DNA from: Candidatus Glassiibacteriota bacterium
GTDB lineage: Bacteria; Gemmatimonadota; Glassbacteria; GWA2-58-10
Reading direction: 5' to 3'
Assembly (NCBI GenBank): GCA_016934095.1
Contig: JAFGTO010000039.1
Coordinates: 1 to 13,135 of the forward strand
Length of the DNA: 13,135 bases
Shown: piece after piece, positions 1 to 6,158 of the stretch
Layout: the number at the start of each line of letters is the position of its first letter
Numbering within the stretch: the stretch's first letter is position 1
Program-made: the position numbers and the translations under genes
The notes under the pieces: generated by a model
Databases searched by the model: none
Told to the model about the DNA's origin: nothing
What the model saw: only the letters and a program-made list of their open reading frames with translations

Positions 1-2
1 AA

Positions 3-22
3 ACCCTCACCAAGGAGAGGGT
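3..22. other. Short inverted repeat at the window edge
   Basis: ACCCTC (3-8) pairs with GAGGGT (17-22) across an 8-base loop. Read on the - strand the second arm is followed by TTT before the window ends, so it could be part of a - strand terminator for a gene outside the window. On the + strand the following bases (GCTTTCCTT) make only a poor tail. The context is cut off, so the role is uncertain. Confidence 0.3.
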
Positions 23-84
23 GCTTTCCTTATGTCGCTGCGGTTATTTGTGTCATCTCAATTAGATTATCTTATAATACCATC

Positions 85-216
85 TTACGCGTCCGGACCT
101 TACCAGCGTTTTCCTGGAGTTTGCCTATCATTAAACAGGACTATCTCTTAGCAGGGAAATGTCCTCGTGCCCATGCCGTGCCTTTGTCTTGACGGACATC
201 ACGGTGTGGGCTTTTT
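85..216 (+). ncRNA. Candidate small structured RNA or leader ending in an intrinsic terminator
   Basis: No convincing protein gene explains this stretch, yet it has several potential hairpins and ends in a strong terminator. Visible elements: the 8-base palindrome GTCCGGAC (91-98); a bulged stem with CCT (113-115) plus GTTT (119-122) against AAAC (133-136) plus AGG (137-139); AGGAC (137-141) against GTCCT (161-165); and the terminator at 169-216. ATGTCC (159-164) can pair with GGACAT (194-199) inside the terminator loop, giving a pseudoknot or an alternative fold. A TATAAT-like hexamer lies at 73-78, but its best -35 (TTGTGT at 48-53) is 19 bases away. I recognise no known RNA family. It may simply be the 3' untranslated end of an upstream transcript. 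Confidence 0.25.
169..216 (+). terminator. Strong rho-independent terminator
   Basis: The 12-base arm at 169-180 pairs with 200-211 throughout, with two adjacent G-U wobbles in the middle. The stem is followed directly by TTTTT (212-216). The loop is 19 bases (181-199). The T run follows the stem only on the + strand, so it ends + strand transcription entering from the left. Confidence 0.75.
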
Positions 217-856
217 AAATACCTGAACTCATTTATTAGTCTGATTGATCTAATTATATCTCATATTACTATATCCATTATCAGGCCCTTTGTCAAGTAT
301 TAATGATATTCTTTTTAGTTAATTTTTTATTCTTTGCCTTATATTTAAAATTGGAGTTACGATTTGTCCGGCTGTCAGAAGACTCTGCATCCAGCTCTAA
401 ATGTATGAGTCGAAACAAAATATGTTTCTTCAGCAATTTATTCGGGAGGCTGGTTTTTCCCCGGGTGCCCTGCTGATATTTTCTGACCGGGAATGTGGTT
501 TCAATCAAGGCTGATCCGCGCCTTGTCCTGAGAGCGAGCCCGAAATCCGGCACGGATTATCAACCTGTGGTAGCCAGGGGTTTAAAAGCCATCTGCTCGA
601 ATAAGAGTATGACAAAAAACTCTCAGCCAAAGTACTTTCACCATCTCTTCCGGTTGTCTAACAAAAAAAACTATCATGGCCGCTCCAGCACGGGGATATA
701 CCGCGCTCCTGAGAAATACTCGAAATGCAGGTCAGTGGCTTTTTGAGTCTTCACTTTTCGGGTAGCGGCTATTATATTTTTTAACAGGCAGGCTGGCCCG
801 GTTTTTGCGCCGATTCGAGGTAAGATAATGATAAAATTTCGGGACAGGGTGAAGGC
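217..856. other. AT-rich intergenic stretch without a convincing gene
   Basis: About 640 bases separate the terminator from the first real gene. The left part is very AT-rich (about 30% GC at 241-300) and becomes more balanced towards 500-856. Short open frames occur on both strands, but they have no recognisable motif, plausible ribosome binding site or family-like composition. The promoter for the 857 gene must lie here if that gene is not read from further upstream. An AT-rich run at 824-838 (GATAATGATAAAATT) is a possible -10 zone but has no clear -35 partner. Confidence 0.5.
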
Positions 857-1753
857 ATGAAAAAAAATCCGGTGGTCCTTTTCAACGACCTGCTGTTGAA
901 AATAGCTCCTTACATGAAAGGGATTGTCGATGAACAGCAAAAAGCTTTCGGAGACCAATGGGTAAAAGATTTTTCCGAAACGCTGGACAGAATGTTCAAG
1001 GGCGAGGAGCACAAGCTCAGGGGCGCCATAGAAGGATATATCCGGTACACGATGAAGGCCAAGAAGCTGCAGCTTCGTTTTGAGCAGGAGCGTGTGTACC
1101 GTCCCCAGTCTTTCGATCAAGTAGTCGAGAACGTATACCATGAAAGGCAGTATCTGTTCGGTACTTATTTCCCGGGGATCCTGATCGGCCATTACCTGTG
1201 GAGAGACCATTATTTGCAGTATAGATACTTTCTCGATGAGTTCGTGCCCCTGATTGCCTCATCGGCGACTCCGCGGTTTTGCGACATAGGCGTTGGGACC
1301 GGCTTTTTTACCAGACTGGCGCTGGCCGCCGATGAGCGGATTGAAGGTTTTTCATACGAGATAAGCGAACATGCGCTGGCTTTCACCAAAGCGCACCTTG
1401 AGGCTTTCGGGCTGGCTGAGCGCTGGCAGTACGAGGTGCGCAACATAACTGATGACCCGCCTGAAAAACAGTGGCCTTTCATCGTCTCGGTGGAGGTCCT
1501 GGAGCATCTGGAAGACCCGGTGAAGTTTCTCGGGTCGTTGCGAAAAATGCTTTTGCCTGGAGGCAAGGGTTTTATCAGTGCAGCCCTGACCGCCCCGACG
1601 ATCGATCATATCTACCTTTACGAAAGCTGCGACCAGATCGCCGAACAATTGAAACAGGCGGGTTTCGCAGTCCTTGACTTTATCGAGCAAGCAGCGTTCG
1701 AGGCGCCGTCAGGACAGACCGTCCCGAGAGTCGGCGCCTTTATTGTTAATTAG
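857..1753 (+). CDS. Class I SAM-dependent methyltransferase
   Basis: A 298-residue protein with a Rossmann-fold methyltransferase core. The SAM-binding glycine motif is FCDIGVGTGFF (141-151). An acidic residue in SYEIS (about E168) sits where the ribose-binding Asp/Glu normally lies. The post-motif strand SVEVLEHLEDP (211-221) is typical of the UbiG-like Methyltransf_11/23 group. The first 130 residues are charged, probably helical, and unlike the core; they may recognise the acceptor. There is no signal or membrane segment, so it is cytoplasmic. The ATG at 857 follows AGGGTG (846-851). It opens a + strand run ahead of the FkbH/ACP genes, so it plausibly O-methylates a sugar or an ACP-bound acyl group, but the substrate is inferred. 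FkbM is a different family and is not meant here. Confidence 0.85.
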   Translation: MKKNPVVLFNDLLLKIAPYMKGIVDEQQKAFGDQWVKDFSETLDRMFKGEEHKLRGAIEGYIRYTMKAKKLQLRFEQERVYRPQSFDQVVENVYHERQYLFGTYFPGILIGHYLWRDHYLQYRYFLDEFVPLIASSATPRFCDIGVGTGFFTRLALAADERIEGFSYEISEHALAFTKAHLEAFGLAERWQYEVRNITDDPPEKQWPFIVSVEVLEHLEDPVKFLGSLRKMLLPGGKGFISAALTAPTIDHIYLYESCDQIAEQLKQAGFAVLDFIEQAAFEAPSGQTVPRVGAFIVN

Positions 1754-1763
1754 CCGATAATTC

Positions 1764-1784
1764 CCGGGAGCTCAGCTATCCCGG
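1764..1784 (+). other. Intercistronic hairpin
   Basis: CCGGGA (1764-1769) pairs with TCCCGG (1779-1784) across a 9-base loop, in the 72-base gap between the methyltransferase and the FkbH-like gene. No T run follows, so it is not an intrinsic terminator. It could mark an mRNA processing or stability site within an operon. Confidence 0.35.
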
Positions 1785-1825
1785 ATATAAACCTAACGGA
1801 TCAACAGGTTGCGGGATAATTTAGG

Positions 1826-3613
1826 ATGGAAAAAATAACTTACTCGGCGGTACATAAAATCCTTTCCCAGGCTGAAACCGGGCGGCTGCCCGTATACCGG
1901 ATAACAGTATTGCGCAACATTACTTGCGAGGCTATAGAGCCATACCTCAGGTATTACGGACTGCGGTCGGGTTTCGAGGTAGAAGTCAGTTTCGGTCAAT
2001 ATGACAACATCTTTCAGGAAGCTGTCGGGCAGGAGGCAGTCAGCGGCCTGTTGGACGAGCAGACCGATTGTGTGTTGGTATGCTGTAATATTATGGTGCT
2101 TAGCCCCCTGATATACAGGCAATATGTCGGCGTGGATGCCCGGGACCTGAAAGCGGAGCTCGAAAGGCTCGAAAACTATTTCCACAACGTGGCGACCGGG
2201 ATACGGAACAAGACAAAGGCGATGATATTGTGGCTGTCGCCCCGTGAGTTTTTTAACCCCGCGCTGGGTATCCTCGACTATCAATACGCGAACGGCCAGC
2301 TTGGCCTGGTCCAGGAGGTGGAGCGTCTGCTGCAGGAGCAGTTGCGCTCGTTTGGCAATGCTTATCTCGTCAAGCAGGATCACCTGCTGCAGAAAATCGG
2401 CGCTGAAAGATTTTACGACCTGAGACACTGGTACCTTTTTCACTGCCCGTATTCGAAGGAAGCTTTTCAGCTTCTGGCAGAAGAATGTTTCATCTTTGTT
2501 CGCGCGGCAGGCGGAAAGGCCAGGAAGTGTCTGGTGCTGGACTGCGATAATGTGCTCTGGGGAGGGATAGTCGGCGAGGACGGCCTCGACGGGATAAGAC
2601 TTTCCGATACTTACCCGGGCCTGGTGTATAAAGATTTCCAGCAGCAGGTGATTAACCTTTTCAAGCGCGGTGTCATTATCGCCCTGTGCAGCAAGAACAA
2701 CGAAGAGGACGTATGGGAGATTTTCGAGAAGCACCCCGATATGCTCCTGGAAAGGGGCCACATCGCCGCCTGGAGAATCAACTGGCAAGACAAGGCCACA
2801 AACCTGAGAGAATTGTCCGAAGAGTTGAATATCGGTATCGATTCGATGGTTTTTCTCGATGACAGCCCGTACGAGATCGAACTCGTGCGCACCGAGGTGC
2901 CGGAAGTGGAGACGATTCAGCTGCCGGCCGGGAAAATAACGGCCAATGCCGGCGTGCTGTCAGAGTGCAGGCTGTTCGATACCCTGGTTTTTTCGGCCGA
3001 GGACAGCAGTCGCGGACAGATGTACGTTGCTGAAGCGCGAAGAAAAAAGCTCAAAGGCCAGATTACGGACCTGGATTCTTACCTGAAAACATTGGAGATG
3101 GAGTTGACGATTTCGTTGGTTGATGAAATTTCGATTCCCCGGGTCGCTCAGCTTACTCAGCGCACTAACCAGTTCAACCTGACGACAAGACGTTACAGCG
3201 ATCAGCAGATATCGTCCCTGGCGGGGAGCGATGACTCCGATGTGCTGTACTCGCACTTGCGGGACAAATTCGGTGAAAGCGGAATAATCGGAGTGTGTAT
3301 CTTGAAGTACAAGGGCGAATGTGCGATGATCGACGTTTTTCTGCTTTCGTGCCGTGCCCTGGGACGCAGGGTGGAGGACGAGCTGCTGGGTAATGCTCTC
3401 GAGCTCGCCCGGAGCAAAGGGTGCCGGCAGGCGACGGCTGAATATCTGCCCACCAGGAAAAACATACAGGTAAAAGAGTTCTTCCCGTTAAAAGGTTTTA
3501 CCGTTGTCGATTGCAACCCTGACGGCGTTACCCGCTACCGGCTGGAACTCGAACCGGATGGTGTTAAAAAGAGAGCTGCTTGTTTCAAGCAGGTGAGCGT
3601 AAAATTTAATTGA
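1826..3613 (+). CDS. FkbH-like HAD-IIIC family protein, predicted glyceryl-ACP synthase
   Basis: A 595-residue, three-part protein at the usual full length of FkbH-like proteins. Residues 1 to about 225 form an SGNH-like N-terminal domain (VLRNITCEAIEPYLRYYG is the typical start). A HAD phosphatase domain follows with the nucleophile motif LVLDCDNVLWGG (D239, D241) and the distal acidic motif VFLDDSP (D345-D346). Residues about 410-590 form a GNAT-like acyltransferase domain (QRTNQFNLTTRRY, then FLLSCRALGRRVED). Characterised relatives dephosphorylate 1,3-bisphosphoglycerate-derived phosphoglycerate and load a glyceryl group onto an ACP. The ACP gene follows after 10 bases, which fits. The ATG at 1826 has only a weak upstream AGG, but the N-terminal alignment supports it. 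The ethoxy/methoxymalonyl dehydrogenase partners are not in the window. Cytoplasmic. Confidence 0.88.
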   Translation: MEKITYSAVHKILSQAETGRLPVYRITVLRNITCEAIEPYLRYYGLRSGFEVEVSFGQYDNIFQEAVGQEAVSGLLDEQTDCVLVCCNIMVLSPLIYRQYVGVDARDLKAELERLENYFHNVATGIRNKTKAMILWLSPREFFNPALGILDYQYANGQLGLVQEVERLLQEQLRSFGNAYLVKQDHLLQKIGAERFYDLRHWYLFHCPYSKEAFQLLAEECFIFVRAAGGKARKCLVLDCDNVLWGGIVGEDGLDGIRLSDTYPGLVYKDFQQQVINLFKRGVIIALCSKNNEEDVWEIFEKHPDMLLERGHIAAWRINWQDKATNLRELSEELNIGIDSMVFLDDSPYEIELVRTEVPEVETIQLPAGKITANAGVLSECRLFDTLVFSAEDSSRGQMYVAEARRKKLKGQITDLDSYLKTLEMELTISLVDEISIPRVAQLTQRTNQFNLTTRRYSDQQISSLAGSDDSDVLYSHLRDKFGESGIIGVCILKYKGECAMIDVFLLSCRALGRRVEDELLGNALELARSKGCRQATAEYLPTRKNIQVKEFFPLKGFTVVDCNPDGVTRYRLELEPDGVKKRAACFKQVSVKFN

Positions 3614-3623
3614 GGAGCACCAG

Positions 3624-3848
3624 ATGAAGGATAAAGTCATGGAGACAATCGCCGCTATCCTGAACCTCACTCCGGGAAAATTGGGTGAAAACGTCTCCGC
3701 GGAATCCCTGGAAGACTGGGACTCGATAAATCATATGAAAATAATGATCGCCTTGGAGGAGGAATTCGGCATTGAGCTCAGTGATGACGAAATGATGGAA
3801 ATGGTAAGCATGGATCGAATCCTGGAAGTGTTGAACGGCAGGAAATGA
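3624..3848 (+). CDS. Acyl carrier protein
   Basis: A 74-residue acidic helical protein of standard ACP size. The phosphopantetheine attachment site is in LEDWDSINHMKI, with S34 preceded by D33; it has Ile where many ACPs have Leu (DSI rather than DSL). The region after it, LEEEFGIELSDDEMMEM, is the usual helix II/III recognition surface. The Shine-Dalgarno GAGGAG (3612-3617) overlaps the stop codon of the FkbH-like gene and sits 6 bases before the ATG, indicating translational coupling. It is the expected partner that carries the glyceryl (or other acyl) thioester made by the upstream enzyme and presents it to an acyltransferase, most simply the one encoded next. It is a discrete cassette ACP, distinct from a fatty acid AcpP locus, as no fab genes are nearby. 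Confidence 0.9.
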   Translation: MKDKVMETIAAILNLTPGKLGENVSAESLEDWDSINHMKIMIALEEEFGIELSDDEMMEMVSMDRILEVLNGRK

Positions 3849-3899
3849 AAAGAAGGAAGGCTATAAAAGTCAGTCAAAGATGTTCCCGGGAGAGTTGTC

Positions 3900-6029
3900 A
3901 TGCACAAAGCGGATTATAACACCCGGTCGTTTGCCGAGTCCTTGCGCGAAGTCGGACTCAAGGAGGGCGACATTGTTTTCTGCCACTGCAATGTCGGTCT
4001 CTTCGGAATGCCCGAGGGCGGGTTATCTCATGAAAATGTATTCCAGACAATTCTGAGTGCGCTGCAACAGGTTGTGGGGCCTCAGGGAACGGTAGCGGTG
4101 CCGACTTTCACCTATTCTTTCTGCAAGGGAGAAATCTACGACCCGGTTGAATCGGCATCCACAACCGGTATTTTTACCGAGTTCTTCCGCAGGCTCCCGC
4201 AGGCGCAGAGGAGCCTGGACCCGATCTTTTCCGTGGCCGCCGCAGGCAAAATGGCAAAAGAGCTGACCTTCGGGGTAAGCCGGGAGTGCTTCGGCCAGGA
4301 CAGCTTTTGGGACAGGTTTTACCAGGCTGGCGGCGTGATCTGCAATTTCAACTTCGTCGCCGGCTCGACCTTTATTCACTACGTGGAAAAAAGCCTGGGA
4401 CTGCCCTACCGCTATGACAAGTTTTTTCCCGGGACAATCCGCATCGACGGCCGGGAGAAAAAAACGGCCGCGGTCTTTTTTTGCCAGGATGCCGCCAACC
4501 CCTTAACCAGGCACGATCCGGACTCTTTTGAAAAGCTGGCTCTCGAGCGAGGGATAGTACGTACAGCCAGGGCGGGCCGGGGCAAGATAGTCGCCCTGAC
4601 AGCCGGGGATTTCTTTGAGCTGGTCAGGCAAAAAAGCAGGACCGAGCCGTATTATTTCACCACCGGCGGCAGGCAGCCCGGGCAGATCGGGCTGGTGGCC
4701 GGCAACTCCCTGCAACCGGTCGCTTTGCCCCCTGACGCCGCGATGCGGGATATCATAGAAAAGCTCCACCCCCTGCCCAGGGACCTGGTCTCGGACGGTT
4801 ATGACAGGGCCCTGGAAGCCCTGGCAGGGCAGATCCCCTTGAAAGTCCTGCGGTTCCCTTCCGGCACCGGTTGCTGGACCTGGATCGTGCCGGAGAAATG
4901 GCGCTGCCGCAAAGCCAGCCTGATGACTACGGCCGGGGAGGAGATTTTTTCATACGCCGATTGCCCGCTGCATGTAGCCTCCTATAGCCAGCCTTTTTCC
5001 GGGAAAGTCACCCGTCAGGAGCTTTTCGACCACCTGTACGCGGATGACAGGGATCCCGGTGCGGTGCCTTTCAAGTTCCTTTACTACCGGCGGGACTGGG
5101 GCCTCTGCTGCTCAGCGGAACAGAAAAAGCGGCTGCGCGACAGCTACTACCTTGTCGAGATCGACAGCGAGTTCAGCTACGGGGAGCTCATGGTCGGCGA
5201 GTGCGTAATTAAAGGCAGGAAGCCGGACAGCCTGGTCCTCTGCGCTCATTTGTGCCACCCGGCACAGGCGAATGACGACCTGAGCGGTATCGCGGTGGGG
5301 GTGGAAGTAATGCGCCGCCTGCTGCAAGGCCCTGAAACCAATTACACCTACCGTTTTATCATCGTGCCGGAGACAATCGGCTCGCTGGCTTATTTAAGCC
5401 ACAACAGGCAGGCGGTCAGCCGGATGCGCGGAGGCATCTTTCTGGAGATGCTGGGGCTGGAGCGCCCGTTTACCATCCAGCGAAGCTGGCACGGAGGCTC
5501 GCCGCTCGACCGCGCAGCGGAAAAGGCTCTGTCTCAAAGCGGTTTTGAAGGCCGCATGTACGGTTACGGGGAAGTGGTCGGCAACGACGAGCGTCAATTC
5601 AACGCGCCAGGCGTGAGAGTGCCGATGATTTCCCTCTCGAGGATCACACCCATGGCCGAGACTTTGCCCCGCCTGGATTATTACCCCGAGTACCATACCG
5701 ACAGGGACACTCCTTCAATTATCAGCGACAAAGCGCTGGAGCAGTCGGTGGACCTGGTGCTCGAAACAATCGGAATAATGGAAAAAAACCGCCTGCCCGG
5801 GAACATGTTCTCAGGCGAGGTGTTTCTCACCCGCTACGGTATCGAATTCGACATTTACCAGGATCCCTCCACGGCGCGCCTGCTGTTGAAGACGATCAAC
5901 GAGTTGGACGGCGGCAGCAGCCTGCTTGAAATCAGCGAGAAGCTAGGCTGTGATTTCCGGACCGTGGAAAAAATCGTCTCCGAGCTGGAAAAACACGGGC
6001 TGGTTGTCAGCAAACCCCTGGTGGAATAA
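3900..6029 (+). CDS. Fusion: AAC(3)-like N-acyltransferase + DUF4910/M28-like aminopeptidase + winged helix
   Basis: A 709-residue protein joining two normally separate proteins. Residues 1-275 match the aminoglycoside 3-N-acetyltransferase fold family: DIVFCHCNVGLFGMPEGG (24-41), GTVAVPTFTYSF (63-74), SVAAAG (111-116) and GSTFIHYVEKSLGLPYR (155-171, with H160 and E163). The usual HP of the HPxxS-like motif reads DP here (D107). Residues about 285-640 match the DUF4910/aminopeptidase-like family: HPLPRDLVSDGYDRAL (290-305), LCAHLCHP (H450, H453), NDDLSG (D459/D460), IVPETIGS (E491), FLEMLG (E516) and YHTDRDT (H599), so the M28-type zinc ligands look complete. Residues about 650-705 form a winged helix (SLLEISEKLGCDFRTVEKI). 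GGGAGAG (3888-3894) precedes the ATG. The context suggests acyl transfer from ACP to an amino-sugar; the peptidase role is unknown. It is unlikely to be an antibiotic resistance gene. Confidence 0.85.
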   Translation: MHKADYNTRSFAESLREVGLKEGDIVFCHCNVGLFGMPEGGLSHENVFQTILSALQQVVGPQGTVAVPTFTYSFCKGEIYDPVESASTTGIFTEFFRRLPQAQRSLDPIFSVAAAGKMAKELTFGVSRECFGQDSFWDRFYQAGGVICNFNFVAGSTFIHYVEKSLGLPYRYDKFFPGTIRIDGREKKTAAVFFCQDAANPLTRHDPDSFEKLALERGIVRTARAGRGKIVALTAGDFFELVRQKSRTEPYYFTTGGRQPGQIGLVAGNSLQPVALPPDAAMRDIIEKLHPLPRDLVSDGYDRALEALAGQIPLKVLRFPSGTGCWTWIVPEKWRCRKASLMTTAGEEIFSYADCPLHVASYSQPFSGKVTRQELFDHLYADDRDPGAVPFKFLYYRRDWGLCCSAEQKKRLRDSYYLVEIDSEFSYGELMVGECVIKGRKPDSLVLCAHLCHPAQANDDLSGIAVGVEVMRRLLQGPETNYTYRFIIVPETIGSLAYLSHNRQAVSRMRGGIFLEMLGLERPFTIQRSWHGGSPLDRAAEKALSQSGFEGRMYGYGEVVGNDERQFNAPGVRVPMISLSRITPMAETLPRLDYYPEYHTDRDTPSIISDKALEQSVDLVLETIGIMEKNRLPGNMFSGEVFLTRYGIEFDIYQDPSTARLLLKTINELDGGSSLLEISEKLGCDFRTVEKIVSELEKHGLVVSKPLVE

Positions 6030-6043
6030 AACCAAGGTGGTAT

Positions 6044-6058
6044 ATCTTAGTATAAGAT
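6044..6058. promoter_or_regulatory. Small inverted repeat before the glycosyltransferase gene
   Basis: ATCTTA (6044-6049) and TAAGAT (6053-6058) form a perfect dyad around GTA, 14 bases after the preceding stop codon. It overlaps the upstream-most ATG (6057) of the glycosyltransferase frame. The stem is too weak and AT-rich to be a terminator. It may be an operator half-site pair or chance. Confidence 0.2.
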
Positions 6059-6158
6059 GTTTTTGCCGCCCTGGGCAGCCCCTGCCTTTTCCAGCTCCCC
6101 TGCCGGGAGGTGTCGCACGCAGCCGCAACCGGACAGACAGAAAGCCTCCGCCCCTGCC

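Noticed and set aside
137..148. - strand sequence resembling the S element of group I introns (AAGAGATAGTCC)
   Set aside because: No matching R element or P/Q partners, and the surrounding bases are better explained by the + strand terminator.
1..192. Frame open from the window edge to a TGA at 190-192 (+ strand, 63 codons)
   Set aside because: It has no recognisable motif and overlaps the left arm and loop of the terminator stem; it is most likely chance, though the tail of an upstream gene cannot be fully excluded.
293..553. 86-codon open frame on the - strand
   Set aside because: Low-complexity Lys/Asn-rich end from AT-rich DNA, no family motif, no convincing ribosome binding site.
495..746. 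83-codon open frame on the + strand
   Set aside because: No motif, unusual composition, overlaps other equally unconvincing frames.
857..3848. Methoxymalonyl-ACP (polyketide extender unit) locus
   Set aside because: The two dehydrogenases and any polyketide synthase are absent within the window, and a glycosyltransferase follows instead.
3900..4740. AAC(3)-like domain as an aminoglycoside resistance gene
   Set aside because: It is fused to a DUF4910 domain, follows FkbH and ACP genes, and lacks the usual HP in the active-site region, all pointing to a biosynthetic role.
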